Notes under the pieces: generated by a model | What the model was told of the DNA's origin: nothing | The model's database searches: none | What the model saw: only the letters and a program-made list of their open reading frames with translations | Program-made: the position numbers and the translations under genes | Origin: Granulicella arctica | GTDB taxonomy: Bacteria > Acidobacteriota > Terriglobia > Terriglobales > Acidobacteriaceae | Assembly: GCF_013410065.1 (NCBI RefSeq) | Contig: NZ_JACCCW010000002.1 | Span: 1,853,518-1,917,517, forward strand | Direction of reading: 5' to 3' | Length of the DNA: 64,000 nucleotides | Part shown: positions 30,958 to 40,477 of the stretch, in pieces | Layout of the letters: the number at the start of each line of letters is the position of its first letter | How positions within the stretch are numbered: the stretch's first letter is position 1

Positions 30958-33606
30958 ATGGACTCCTTCGACTCCCATCTCCCCGACCGCGCCGCGAGCG
31001 AAGTCGATCCTGTCGCCCTCGGCCGCCGTCACGCCGCCGAAAGCTCGCATGTCTCCACCACTCCCAGCCCTGCACACCGACCGAAGCGCCTGCTCCGCAT
31101 CCTCAGCTTCGTCCTCCTCGGCATCGTCGTCCTGGGAGCCGTCGGATACATCACCGCCCACCACTGGCTCCGCGCCGCCGTGCGCGATTCCCTGCCCCAG
31201 ATCGACGGCACCCTCGCCGTTCCCGGCCTTAGTGCCGACGTCACCGTCCAGCGCGACGCCCACGGCGTCCCTCACATCCGAGCACACTCACTCGACGACC
31301 TCGTCTTCGCCCAGGGCTACATCACCGCGCAGGACCGCCTCTGGCAGATGGAGACCCTCCGCCGCCATGCCGCCGGTACGCTCGCCGAGATCCTTGGCAG
31401 CAGCCTCATCGAACACGACCGCACCCAGCGCGTCCTGCAACTCCGTGCCTCCGCCGACCGCGCTTTGGCCGTCCTGCCTTCCGACCAGCTCCACTGGCTC
31501 GAGCTCTACGCCCGCGGCGTCAACGCCTCCATCGATGTCCAGCGCCAGCACCTGCCCGTCGAATTCCGCATCCTCGGCTTCTCCCCCGCACCATGGACCC
31601 CACGCGACTCCCTCCTCGTCGGCCTCGTCATGTTCGAGGACCTCACCAACTCCTTCCCCGAGAAGCTGGGCCGCGAGACCATCACCTCCAAACTCTCTCC
31701 CGATCTCCTCGCCGATCTCTACCCTGTCGGATCCTGGCGCGACCATCCCGTCGTCCAGCCCCTCGTCGATCTCACACAGCCACAAACCGACTTCGAAGAC
31801 ATTCCCCTCGACAAGTCCCAGACGAAGCTGACCCGTCCAGCCAACCCCGCTCTCGCCACGCCGCAACATATCCAGGCCCTCCTCGACGCAAAGGCTGACA
31901 TGGCCCCCTTCACCAGCAACACCTGCGATGGCTGCGCCGCAGGCTCCAACGACTGGGTCGTCTCCGGAGCCCGCACCGCCTCCGGCAAACCGCTTCTCTC
32001 GAACGACATGCACCTCAGCCACGGCGTCCCCGGCATCTGGTACGAGGCCGACCTCAAAGCCCCCACACCCACCGGCGAGTTCCACGTCGCAGGCGTCTCG
32101 TTACCTGGAACCCCCTTCATCATCGTCGGCCACAACGACCACATCGCCTGGGGCTTCACCAACCTCGGCGCGGATGTGCAAGACCTCACCATCGAGCGCC
32201 TCCGAGGCTCCGGGGACTCAGCCGAGTTCCAGGCCACCGACGGCACCTGGCAGCCCCTGCTGCACCAGCACGAGATCATCCGCGTCCACAGCGGCCACAA
32301 CGTCACGCTCGACATCCCCGAAACACGCCACGGAGCCATCACCACGCCCATCATCTCCGGACTCTACCCCAGCGAGAAGCGCCCCATCTCCCTCCGCTGG
32401 ACCATCTACGATCCGACCACCGTCACCTCTCCCTTTTTCGCCGTCAATAGCGCCACCGACGGCGTCAGCCTCGTCGACGCCTTCTCCACCTTCGGCGGGC
32501 CCTCGCAAAACATGGTCTACGCCGACGACCAGGGCCATATCGGCTACCACGCCGTAGGCCGAATCCCTCTACGCGGCGACCCGGCGCACCCAACATCACC
32601 CAGCCCTGTCCCCGCCGACGCCAGCGTCACGGCAAACGAGTGGTCCACCGCCGCTCCATACATCCCCTTCGACCAGCTCCCCCACGTCGAAGATCCGCCC
32701 GGCGGCATCCTCGCCACAGCAAACGCACGCATCGTCCCCGACGACTACCCCTATCCCATCACCCTCGACTGGGCCGCGCCCTACCGCAATGAGCGTATCT
32801 GGAAGGTCCTCGCCGCAAAGCAGAACCTCACTCCAGCCGACATGCTCACGCTCCAGACCGACATCTCCTCCGACCTCGACCGTGTCGTCGCCCAGCGCCT
32901 CGCCTACGCCATCGACCACGCCACCATCCCCTCCGGCAAGCAGAAGCGCCTGCATCAGGCCGCCGATATCCTCCGCGGCTGGAACGGCACCGTCGACGCC
33001 AACGCCTCCGCACCCGCCATCGTCGATGCCACCCGCACCGCCCTCTGGCCTTTACTGCTTACGCCAAAGCTCGGCGATGCGCAAAAGCTATACTCCTGGG
33101 GCGAGAAGAGCTTTGCCGAGGAACAGCTCATCATGCACACACCTACCCGCTGGCTGCCCTCCACCTACGCCAGTTGGGATGCTCTGCTCGTTGATGCCGT
33201 CGAGCAAGGTCTCCACGATGAACACGCCCCCTCTGACCTGACCACCTGGCACTACGGCAAGGTTCATCCCGTGGACATCGAGCACCCCATCTTCTCCAGC
33301 ACGCCGCTTCTCCAACACCTCCTCGGCCTTCCCACTGGAACCGGCCCACTGCCCCAGAGCGGCGACACCTCTACCGTCAAGCAGGTCGGCAAGACCTTCG
33401 GCCCCTCCGAACGCTTCACCGCCGACCTCTCCAACCTCGACCACTCCACCCTCAACGTCGTCCTCGGTCAATCCGGGAACCCCGCAAGTCCCTGGTTCAT
33501 GGACCAGTTCCAGGCCTGGTACACCGGTAAAACCTTCCCCTTCCCCTACACGGATGCCGCCGTTCAATCCTCCACAACCCACACCCTGATCCTCACCCCA
33601 CAATGA
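30958..33606 (+). CDS. Penicillin acylase family (Ntn-hydrolase) protein
   Basis: An 882-residue Ntn-hydrolase precursor. A cytoplasmic head of about 45 residues is followed by one membrane span (LLRILSFVLLGIVVLGAVGYITA), so the enzyme is a membrane-anchored periplasmic protein. The alpha chain includes VQRDAHGVPHIRAHS and YITAQDRLWQMETLRR. Self-cleavage should occur before Ser330 in CAAGSNDWVVSG, making that serine the nucleophile. The SNDMHLSHGVPGIWYE segment and the late LSNLDHSTLNVVLGQSGNP motif complete the fold. Substrates in the family include penicillins, acyl-homoserine lactones and other N-acyl amides; the one used here is unknown. The stop overlaps the next gene by four bases. Confidence 0.9.
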   Translation: MDSFDSHLPDRAASEVDPVALGRRHAAESSHVSTTPSPAHRPKRLLRILSFVLLGIVVLGAVGYITAHHWLRAAVRDSLPQIDGTLAVPGLSADVTVQRDAHGVPHIRAHSLDDLVFAQGYITAQDRLWQMETLRRHAAGTLAEILGSSLIEHDRTQRVLQLRASADRALAVLPSDQLHWLELYARGVNASIDVQRQHLPVEFRILGFSPAPWTPRDSLLVGLVMFEDLTNSFPEKLGRETITSKLSPDLLADLYPVGSWRDHPVVQPLVDLTQPQTDFEDIPLDKSQTKLTRPANPALATPQHIQALLDAKADMAPFTSNTCDGCAAGSNDWVVSGARTASGKPLLSNDMHLSHGVPGIWYEADLKAPTPTGEFHVAGVSLPGTPFIIVGHNDHIAWGFTNLGADVQDLTIERLRGSGDSAEFQATDGTWQPLLHQHEIIRVHSGHNVTLDIPETRHGAITTPIISGLYPSEKRPISLRWTIYDPTTVTSPFFAVNSATDGVSLVDAFSTFGGPSQNMVYADDQGHIGYHAVGRIPLRGDPAHPTSPSPVPADASVTANEWSTAAPYIPFDQLPHVEDPPGGILATANARIVPDDYPYPITLDWAAPYRNERIWKVLAAKQNLTPADMLTLQTDISSDLDRVVAQRLAYAIDHATIPSGKQKRLHQAADILRGWNGTVDANASAPAIVDATRTALWPLLLTPKLGDAQKLYSWGEKSFAEEQLIMHTPTRWLPSTYASWDALLVDAVEQGLHDEHAPSDLTTWHYGKVHPVDIEHPIFSSTPLLQHLLGLPTGTGPLPQSGDTSTVKQVGKTFGPSERFTADLSNLDHSTLNVVLGQSGNPASPWFMDQFQAWYTGKTFPFPYTDAAVQSSTTHTLILTPQ

Positions 33607-35282
33607 CGAGCGCCTCAGAACCCTCCAGCGAAAGACACACACACGGGAGACTCACTCTCCTGCTCTTTCCGCTGGTCGCGCTGATCGCCGTCCTTCCCCT
33701 CATCCTCAACGGCTGCTCCTGCGGTCACGACTTCGACTTCCACATCCTCAGTTGGATGGAAGCCGCCACCCAGTTCTCTCACGGCAACCTGCACCCGCAC
33801 TGGGCCTTCACCCCTGCTTTCAACGCCGGAGAGCCCCGTTTCGTCTTCTACCCGCCGCTCTCCTGGAGCATAGGAGCCGTCCTCGGCCTCCTGCTCCCAT
33901 GGACCGGCACCCCCATCGTCTATACCTGGCTCGTGCTCACCGCCGCCGGCCTAGCGTGCCATCGCCTTCTCCGCGACTTCGTCCCACCCAGCACAGCGCT
34001 CCTTGTCGCCGCACTCTACGCGGTGAACCCCTACATGCTCTTCACCGCATACGAGCGCACCGCCTACGCCGAACTCCTCGCCGCCGCCTGGCTCCCGCTC
34101 ATCCTCCACGCGATCCTCCGCAAACGAGTCACTATCCCCCGCATCGCCATCCCCATCGCGCTCCTCTGGCTCACCAACGCCCCCGCCGCCGTCATCGGCT
34201 GCTACAGCCTCGCCATCCTCGCCTTAGTCCGCCTCATACTGACCCTCCGGAAACCCATCGATAGCGCAACGCCACCCACCCGCCTCGCCCTCAACACCGT
34301 CGCCGGAACCACACTCGGCCTCGGCCTCGCCGCCTTCTACGTCCTTCCCGCCGCCTACGAGCGCCGCTTCGTCCAGATCAAAATGGCCATGGTCGAAGGC
34401 ATGCGCATCACCGACAACTTCCTCTTCCATCACACCCCCGACCCCGATCACGACGCTGTCCTCCGCACCGCCTCTCTCCTCGCCATTAGCCTCCTGATAG
34501 CAACCGCCGCATCGCTCTTCGCCGCCTTCCTGCAAAGCCGCAAAAGCAACTCCACCCGAAATCTTCTCTACGCCCTAATAAGCCTCACCGCAGTCATTAC
34601 CCTGCTCCTTACTCCTCTTTCCGCAACCATCTGGAGTCACGCCCCAGAACTCTCCTTCCTCCAATTCCCATGGCGCTTCCTCGCCATCCTCACCCCAGCT
34701 CTCGCCCTCTCTCTCGCAATCACCCTCCGCAACCTGCGCCTCACACAAACGCAAGCCGCCCTGATCAGCCTCATCCTCGTCTCCGCCCTCATCTTCGCTG
34801 GCTATCGTCAATTCCGACAGGACTGCGATCCCGAAGACACCGTCGCCGCTCGCCTCTCCCTTTTCCACTCCTCCGCCGGAACCGACCCAACCGACGAGTA
34901 CACCCCCACCGACGCCGACAACGACGTCCTGGGAAAATCCAACCCTCCCTCCTGGCTCGCACCCGATCCCGACGCCCCACCACCACCAAACGCCATCTCC
35001 GGACCACTCCACTGGCCGCTTGACCTCACCTCACCCACCCAGCAGGTCATCATCCTCAACCTGCGCAACTACCCTGCCTGGCGCATCACCCTCAATCATC
35101 AATTCGTCACCACGCGGCTTCAACGCGACGACGGCCTCACCGCCTTCCCCATCCCCGCCGGATCATCGCATCTCGACATCGCCTACACCCGCACCACCGA
35201 CCAGACAACCGGAGTAGCCATCTCCGTAGCCTCCGTCGCCATCCTGCTATTCAACCTGCGCCGTCGCCGCCATCCGCGCTGA
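33603..35282 (+). CDS. Multi-spanning membrane protein, PTPS-related family
   Basis: This 559-residue membrane protein has at least ten spans. The segment GHDFDFHILSWMEAATQFSH just after the first span, then LYAVNPYMLFTAYERTAYAELLA, matches membrane proteins annotated as '6-pyruvoyl-tetrahydropterin synthase related'. The loop between the first spans carries Asp/His residues as in GT-C glycosyltransferases, and a C-terminal extracytoplasmic beta domain (about 470-535: HWPLDLTSPTQQVIILNLRNYPAWRI) resembles those proteins too. A lipid-linked sugar transferase is a plausible but unproven role. It overlaps the acylase stop (ATGA) and precedes the prenyl synthase by 15 bases, so the five genes from 30958 to 37372 look cotranscribed. 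Confidence 0.72.
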   Translation: MTSASEPSSERHTHGRLTLLLFPLVALIAVLPLILNGCSCGHDFDFHILSWMEAATQFSHGNLHPHWAFTPAFNAGEPRFVFYPPLSWSIGAVLGLLLPWTGTPIVYTWLVLTAAGLACHRLLRDFVPPSTALLVAALYAVNPYMLFTAYERTAYAELLAAAWLPLILHAILRKRVTIPRIAIPIALLWLTNAPAAVIGCYSLAILALVRLILTLRKPIDSATPPTRLALNTVAGTTLGLGLAAFYVLPAAYERRFVQIKMAMVEGMRITDNFLFHHTPDPDHDAVLRTASLLAISLLIATAASLFAAFLQSRKSNSTRNLLYALISLTAVITLLLTPLSATIWSHAPELSFLQFPWRFLAILTPALALSLAITLRNLRLTQTQAALISLILVSALIFAGYRQFRQDCDPEDTVAARLSLFHSSAGTDPTDEYTPTDADNDVLGKSNPPSWLAPDPDAPPPPNAISGPLHWPLDLTSPTQQVIILNLRNYPAWRITLNHQFVTTRLQRDDGLTAFPIPAGSSHLDIAYTRTTDQTTGVAISVASVAILLFNLRRRRHPR

Positions 35283-35297
35283 TTTATCATCAAGAAG

Positions 35298-36224
35298 ATG
35301 CCGTCTACTGTAAAAGATCTGCTTGTCTCCGGCGCAGCCCTCACCGACGCCGCTTTGGAACGCTTGCTGCCTGGTCCGGAAACGCTGCCACACTCCATCC
35401 ACCGCGCCATGCGCCACAGCACCTTCGCCGGTGGCAAACGTCTGCGCCCCATCCTCTGCATCGAAGCCTGCCGCATGGTCGCAGGCACCCTTCCCGAAGG
35501 CATCCCCGACCTCGGCGCGGCGCTCGAGATGCTCCACACCTACTCCCTCATTCACGACGACCTCCCTGCACTCGACAACGACGATCTCCGTCGCGGCCAG
35601 CCCACCTGCCACGTCGTCTTCGGTGAGGCCACCGCTATCCTCGCGGGCGACGCCCTCCAGACCCTCGCCTTTCAAACCATCGCCGCGCTCCCCGCCGCTC
35701 CCGCCACTGTCGTCGCCGTGCTCCGCGATATCTCACTCGCCGTCGGCACCGGAGTCGGCCCGAACGGCCCCCTTCCTCCCGGCATGATCGGCGGCCAGGT
35801 CGTCGACATCGAATCCGAGGGCCACACCCCCACCGCCGAGCTCGTCGAGTCCATCCACCGCGCCAAGACCGGAGCCCTCATCACCACCAGCATCGTCTCC
35901 GGCGGCCTCTATGGAGCAGGACCAGACCACGCCGGAACCGACACCATCGCCCGCCTCCGCACCTTCGGCGAAAAAGCCGGTCTCGCCTTCCAGATCGTCG
36001 ACGACGTCCTCGACATGACCCAGGACTCCGCCCAGCTCGGCAAGACCGCAGGCAAAGACACCGCCAGCATCAAGGCCACCTGGCCCGCCGTCTACGGCAT
36101 CGACCAGTCCCTCCGCGACGCCAACCAGCTCATCGCCGACGCCTTCGACGCACTGGCTCCCTTCGGCGAATCAGCCGCTCCACTGAAAGCCCTCGCCCAG
36201 TACCTGACCACCCGCACCAACTAG
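35298..36224 (+). CDS. ispA: Polyprenyl (farnesyl-type) diphosphate synthase
   Basis: A 308-residue trans-isoprenyl diphosphate synthase. The first Asp-rich motif is DDLPALDNDD (about residue 87), with the two extra residues between aspartates typical of bacterial farnesyl diphosphate synthases, and the second is DDVLDMTQD. FAGGKRLRPILC supplies the isopentenyl-diphosphate binding residues and GGQVVDIESEG, then the KTGALI segment, complete the active site. The enzyme condenses isopentenyl diphosphate with allylic diphosphates to C15, perhaps C20, feeding undecaprenyl phosphate, quinones and heme O. Chain length cannot be fixed from sequence by eye. It lies in the run of five closely spaced plus-strand genes. 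Confidence 0.92.
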   Translation: MPSTVKDLLVSGAALTDAALERLLPGPETLPHSIHRAMRHSTFAGGKRLRPILCIEACRMVAGTLPEGIPDLGAALEMLHTYSLIHDDLPALDNDDLRRGQPTCHVVFGEATAILAGDALQTLAFQTIAALPAAPATVVAVLRDISLAVGTGVGPNGPLPPGMIGGQVVDIESEGHTPTAELVESIHRAKTGALITTSIVSGGLYGAGPDHAGTDTIARLRTFGEKAGLAFQIVDDVLDMTQDSAQLGKTAGKDTASIKATWPAVYGIDQSLRDANQLIADAFDALAPFGESAAPLKALAQYLTTRTN

Positions 36225-36235
36225 CGATTGCAACG

Positions 36236-36604
36236 ATGACAGAAGCCGAAATCCGAGCCGCTCTCCGCGACTGCTACGACCCGGAGATCCCCTGCAACAT
36301 CGTCGATCTCGGGCTGCTCCAATCCATCGCCATCCAGCCGGACCTCGAAGCCCCCGGTGCCGGAATCCCCGGCGTTCCGCAGAAACACTGCGTCGCCATC
36401 ACCCTTATCCCCACCAGCCCCACCGAGGCAGCCGAGGCCCAGCTCACCGCACAGATCGTCAACCGGCTCGCGGGCCTCGAGACCGTCAGCAAGGCCACCG
36501 TCACCATCCTCCACACCCCTCCCTGGACTCCACAAAACATCACCCCATCCGGCCGAAAGATCCTCGGCCTCGATGGCAACCCGGCCCTGGTCCAGATACG
36601 CTAA
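36236..36604 (+). CDS. DUF59/MIP18-family protein lacking the usual Cys
   Basis: This 122-residue protein has the MIP18 (DUF59) fold used in Fe-S cluster assembly (SufT, PaaD, Mrp N-domain). The N-terminal signature YDPEIPCNIVDLGLLQSI is clear. The second conserved block normally reads T-x-PGCP and carries a reactive Cys; here it reads LIPTSPTEAAEAQL, with no cysteine. The C-terminal PPWTPQNITPSGRKILG matches the family's PW-x-P segment. The only cysteines left are in the N-terminal region (RDCYDPEIPC) and KHC. Such a variant may not bind a cluster in the standard way. It starts 11 bases after the prenyl synthase and ends three before a methyltransferase. Confidence 0.82.
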   Translation: MTEAEIRAALRDCYDPEIPCNIVDLGLLQSIAIQPDLEAPGAGIPGVPQKHCVAITLIPTSPTEAAEAQLTAQIVNRLAGLETVSKATVTILHTPPWTPQNITPSGRKILGLDGNPALVQIR

Positions 36605-36607
36605 CCC

Positions 36608-37372
36608 ATGCCCCCCAGACGGCCCCGAGATCTCCTCAAAGCGACTGACCACCCCATTCATCCCTTCGACCAGATGCATGGCGTCGACACCAGCGGCCTC
36701 GTGCCCGCCGGACATCTAGTCACCGGCCACCCCAACGACGCCCATGTGACCGCCTACTACGGCATCGCCCCCAGCATCCTTCGAACACTTATCAGCCGCT
36801 GGCGAGAGAGCCCGCCGCCCGAACCCATCAGCCAATACAGCTTCGTCGACATCGGCGCCGGAAAGGGTCGCGCCATGCTCGTCGCCAGCGAGCTACCCTT
36901 CCGCCAGATCATCGGCATCGAGCTGAACCCCGGCATGGCCCGCACCGCTCAGAAAAACCTCGACCATTGGCTGGCCATCCACTCCGCCGATCCCACCGCA
37001 AACCCCATCGCACCCATCCTCCTGCTGGAACAGGACGCCCTCGAGTTCCATTTCCCTGTCACACCCACACTGCTCTTTCTCTTCCATCCCTTCGAAGCCC
37101 CAGTCCTCAAGGCGCTCCTCCGACGCATCGAGACCCAGTATGCAAATCGCCCCAACCTCCTGGATCTGCTCTACGTCAACGCCGAGTGCGCCGACGTCCT
37201 CGACCGAAGTCCCGCGTTCACACGTCTCTGGTCCGGCCCCGTCCCCATGTCGCCGGACGACCACGCCGCCGATCTCGAAGCCATCGCCCAGCAAGAAGAG
37301 TACGGCTCGACCGGCGATGAGCAGTGCGCCATCTACCGCTACACCGGCCGCGCCGCGAAACAAAAATCCTAA
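36608..37372 (+). CDS. Class I SAM-dependent methyltransferase
   Basis: A 254-residue methyltransferase of unknown substrate. Motif I is FVDIGAGKGRAMLVAS (around 79-94), followed by the acidic end of strand 2 in QIIGIELNPGMA. LEQDALEF gives the motif II/III acidic residue and TLLFLFHPFEAPV the post-motif. The N-terminal region (HPFDQMHGVDTSGLVPAGHL) is characteristic of a group of uncharacterised bacterial methyltransferases. It starts three bases after the DUF59 stop and is probably the last gene of the run beginning at 30958. The 185-base gap before ftsZ holds structured and repeated DNA. Confidence 0.85.
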   Translation: MPPRRPRDLLKATDHPIHPFDQMHGVDTSGLVPAGHLVTGHPNDAHVTAYYGIAPSILRTLISRWRESPPPEPISQYSFVDIGAGKGRAMLVASELPFRQIIGIELNPGMARTAQKNLDHWLAIHSADPTANPIAPILLLEQDALEFHFPVTPTLLFLFHPFEAPVLKALLRRIETQYANRPNLLDLLYVNAECADVLDRSPAFTRLWSGPVPMSPDDHAADLEAIAQQEEYGSTGDEQCAIYRYTGRAAKQKS

Positions 37373-37509
37373 AGATAGCTACGCCATCGGTAACACTTTA
37401 CCCCGGATCGAAATTTCCGCGAACCAAGCATGGTTCCCGTAGCCAGCTATTTATTTGCACCGGCGTTGGAAATGTCAAAATTATGTGACGACCGGAATCA
37501 AGAATCGCG

Positions 37510-37533
37510 CTGTAGAACCACTCTGTAGAACCA
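37510..37533 (+). promoter_or_regulatory. Tandem CTGTAGAACCA repeat before ftsZ
   Basis: The 11-mer CTGTAGAACCA occurs at 37510-37520 and again at 37523-37533, a 13-base period, just before the AGGAG (37541-37545) that serves ftsZ. A small hairpin GAACCA-AGCA-TGGTTC lies further upstream (about 37421-37436) and shares the GAACCA core. It may be an operator or translational control site of ftsZ. Confidence 0.45.
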
Positions 37534-37557
37534 TGCAATAAGGAGCATCCCGACCCC

Positions 37558-39096
37558 ATGACCAATCTGCCCGAAGACGACATCCGCATCCATTACCAGG
37601 ACGAAATCCCCAACGGTGCGCGCATCAAGGTGATCGGCGTCGGCGGCGGCGGCAACAACGCCGTCAATCGCATGATCCAGGCGCACGTCGAAGGTGTGGA
37701 GTTCATCGCGGCAAACACAGATGCGCAGGCGCTCCAGGTCTCGAACGCCTCGGTCAAGTTGCAGCTAGGAGTCAAACTCACCAGCGGCCTCGGCGCAGGC
37801 TCGAACCCCGACGTGGGTCGCCGCGCCGCGCTCGAAGATTCCGACAAGATCATCGAAGCCCTCGAGGGCGCGGACATGGTCTTCGTCACCGCCGGTCTCG
37901 GCGGAGGCACCGGCACCGGCGCAGCGCCGGTCATCGCCTCGCTCGCCAGCGAGATGGGCGCGCTCACCGTCGCCGTCGTCACCCGCCCCTTCGCCTTCGA
38001 AGGCAAGCGCCGCATGATGCAAGCCGAGCGCGGCATGCAGGAGCTGCTCGAGTCCGTCGATACGCTCATCGTCATCCCCAACGAAAAGCTGCTCGCCGTC
38101 GCCAAAGACGCCGGCTTCTTCGAGTCCTTCCGGATCGCCGACGACGTGCTCCGCCAGGGCGTGCAGGGCATCTCCGACATCATCACCATCCCCGGCGTCA
38201 TCAACCGCGACTTCGCCGACGTCAAGACCACCATGGCAGGCATGGGCTACGCCGTCATGGGCACCGCCGCCCGCACCGGAACCAACCGGGCTGTCGATGC
38301 AGCCGTAGCAGCCATGGCCTCTCCACTTCTCGAAGCCGGTGCCATCGACGGCGCACGCGGCATCCTCATTAACATCACCGGCTCCAGCAATCTCAAGCTA
38401 TCCGAGGTCAACGAAGCCTCCAGCATCATCCAGAACGCCGCCCACGAAGACGCAAACATCATCTTCGGCGCCGTGCTCGACGAGACCATGGGCGACGAGG
38501 TGAAGATCACCGTCATCGCCACCGGCTTCCGTCAGGAAGAGATGCCGCAGCGCCGCGACCGCATGCTCGCTGAGCCGTCGCTGTCGAACAGCCGGCACGA
38601 TGTTCCCATCCAGCGCTACTCCGCACCCAGGCCGCCAGCAGCTCGCTTCGCCAGTGAGCGTGCGGACGAGCTCGACGTAAAGCCCGCAGGAACTCCCAGC
38701 TCTGCCCTACCCGCCGTCGAACCGCCAGCCGCGCCCGAAGACAGCCAGCAGGCAGCCCCTATCGTCACCGATACGTTGATCCCCGTACGGGCATCCGTCT
38801 TCGACGACGACTTCTTCCGCAACACACGCGAGACCGAAGCGCGGCAGGCAAGAGACATACAGACCGCCTCCCCGCTGCCGCAGAAAGGTTCCGAGCCATA
38901 CGGGATCGCCGACCACGACTTCCGGCTTTCGACCAGCCAGCCGCAAGCCGCCGCAAAAACCACCCCTGCATGGGAGCCAACCGTGGCCGAACCAATCGTC
39001 CGCAATCCTTCATTTGCCACCGCGACAACCATCGAAGTCGAGCAGCGCGAATCCGACGAACTGGATATTCCCGCCTTTCTAAGGCGCAGCCACTAA
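37558..39096 (+). CDS. ftsZ: Cell division protein FtsZ
   Basis: FtsZ is the tubulin-like GTPase that forms the division ring. The 512 residues contain the GTPase domain ([16 protein letters not shown] at the N terminus, [13 protein letters not shown], the tubulin signature [13 protein letters not shown] around 115, and [11 protein letters not shown] for catalysis). A linker of about 170 residues, rich in Pro, Ala and Glu, is longer than in E. coli, and the conserved tail [11 protein letters not shown] binds FtsA. It lies on the opposite strand to ftsA and about 4 kb away, which departs from the usual ftsQAZ order. A transpeptidase gene follows after 99 bases. Paired repeats lie just upstream. 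Confidence 0.98.
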   Translation: MTNLPEDDIRIHYQDEIPNGARIKVIGVGGGGNNAVNRMIQAHVEGVEFIAANTDAQALQVSNASVKLQLGVKLTSGLGAGSNPDVGRRAALEDSDKIIEALEGADMVFVTAGLGGGTGTGAAPVIASLASEMGALTVAVVTRPFAFEGKRRMMQAERGMQELLESVDTLIVIPNEKLLAVAKDAGFFESFRIADDVLRQGVQGISDIITIPGVINRDFADVKTTMAGMGYAVMGTAARTGTNRAVDAAVAAMASPLLEAGAIDGARGILINITGSSNLKLSEVNEASSIIQNAAHEDANIIFGAVLDETMGDEVKITVIATGFRQEEMPQRRDRMLAEPSLSNSRHDVPIQRYSAPRPPAARFASERADELDVKPAGTPSSALPAVEPPAAPEDSQQAAPIVTDTLIPVRASVFDDDFFRNTRETEARQARDIQTASPLPQKGSEPYGIADHDFRLSTSQPQAAAKTTPAWEPTVAEPIVRNPSFATATTIEVEQRESDELDIPAFLRRSH

Positions 39097-39195
39097 GTCC
39101 GACCGGCCCGCCCCAACAACCCTGTCGGCGAGCCTTCGATTAGACTTATAAGAGGGGCAGTTACGCATATTCCGTCCCCCTGAAGGAGCAACGCA

Positions 39196-40437
39196 GTGCG
39201 GATGATGGAGACGATGAAAAGCCTTCGCAGTATTCTCCTGTTAGTCACCCTGGGCAGCATGGTGACAACGGTGCCGCTCTATGCGAAGACCAAGACCCAT
39301 CACGCCCCGGTGCACGCAAAGGCCCAGCCCGTCCGCAAAACGTCTACCGTACGCAGCAAAGCAACAAGCTCCAGAAGATCGACACAGACAGTCGCCGTCA
39401 CACGAGGCAGACGCGGTACCCATGCAACGCTTCGCCGCGCACGCTACAGCGAACGCTTCTTCGTTAGCTCCTTCGAGGACAACCCGGAGAACCTGACGCA
39501 GGGCGATGTCACCGGCGGAGAAGATCCAACCGTGCGCGCAGCAGCCATCGCCGCTCTCGGCAACATGAACGGAACCGTCCTCGCGATCGATCCTTCAAGC
39601 GGTCGCATCCTCGCCATGGTCAACCAGAGGCTCGCGCTCTCAAGCGGTGCCGAACCCTGCTCCACCATCAAGCTGACGGTAGCCATGGCCGCACTCGAGG
39701 AAGGACTCATCAAGCGCGATACGCCAGTGAATCTCGGCGGCGGATACCGTGTCGACCTCACCTACGCACTCGCCAAGTCCATCAACCCCTTCTTCGAAGT
39801 CCTAGGCCGCACCCTCGGCTTTGAACGCGTCAAGCACTACGCCAACGAGTTCGGCCTCGGCGAGCTCGCCGGCTATCACATCCAGGGCGAGCAGCTCGGC
39901 ATCTACCCCGACCAGGAGCTCTCACAGAAGCTCGGCGGCGTAGGCCGCATGTGTTCCTTCGGCGAGAGCATCTCCATGACCCCGCTCCAGCTCGGAGCCA
40001 TCGTCTCGGCCATCGCCAACGGAGGCACCCTCTACTACCTCCAGCATCCCGAGACGCCGGAAGACGTCACCAACTTTACCCCCAAGGTGAAGCGCCTCCT
40101 CAACATCGCGCCCATCATCCCCGAGATCGTGCCGGGCATGGCCGGAGCCGTAAACTCATCCTTCGGCACCGCCCGTTCGCTGCGATCCAACTTCAACGAA
40201 TTCCCCGTGATGGGCAAGACCGGCACTTGCTCGAACAACGGCACGCGCTTCGGCTGGTTCGGCTCCTACGCCGACACCCCCACCGGCCGCATCGTCACCG
40301 TCATCTTCCTCGAAGGCGGCCGTCCCACCTTCGGACCGAAGGCCGCGGAGCTAACCGGCGAGTTCTACAAAGCCCTCTGGGACAAGAGCTACTTCACCCC
40401 CAAAATGGAACCAGCCCCGGTCACAGCAACCCGTTGA
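39196..40437 (+). CDS. Small penicillin-binding transpeptidase domain protein
   Basis: This exported protein of 413 residues consists of a signal peptide, a strongly basic Ser/Arg/Lys-rich stretch (about 35-90, with VTRGRRGTHATLRRARYSERF) and one transpeptidase domain. The three active-site motifs are complete: S156-T-I-K159, S195-I-N197 and K341-T-G343. The pedestal domain usual in class B PBPs is missing, so this is a minimal transpeptidase or a PBP-like regulator. GTG 39196 was chosen since AAGGAG stands seven bases before it. Lying directly after ftsZ, it may act at the septum. The basic region could bind the anionic wall or membrane. Confidence 0.85.
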   Translation: MRMMETMKSLRSILLLVTLGSMVTTVPLYAKTKTHHAPVHAKAQPVRKTSTVRSKATSSRRSTQTVAVTRGRRGTHATLRRARYSERFFVSSFEDNPENLTQGDVTGGEDPTVRAAAIAALGNMNGTVLAIDPSSGRILAMVNQRLALSSGAEPCSTIKLTVAMAALEEGLIKRDTPVNLGGGYRVDLTYALAKSINPFFEVLGRTLGFERVKHYANEFGLGELAGYHIQGEQLGIYPDQELSQKLGGVGRMCSFGESISMTPLQLGAIVSAIANGGTLYYLQHPETPEDVTNFTPKVKRLLNIAPIIPEIVPGMAGAVNSSFGTARSLRSNFNEFPVMGKTGTCSNNGTRFGWFGSYADTPTGRIVTVIFLEGGRPTFGPKAAELTGEFYKALWDKSYFTPKMEPAPVTATR

Positions 40438-40477
40438 AACCCTCTGCACCAGAGCTCTTTCCTGCACAGGACATCCG

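Noticed and set aside
31288..32085. Minus-strand 265-codon frame over the penicillin acylase gene
   Set aside because: It is Gly/Val/Glu-rich shadow coding with no motif, opposite a well-defined Ntn-hydrolase.
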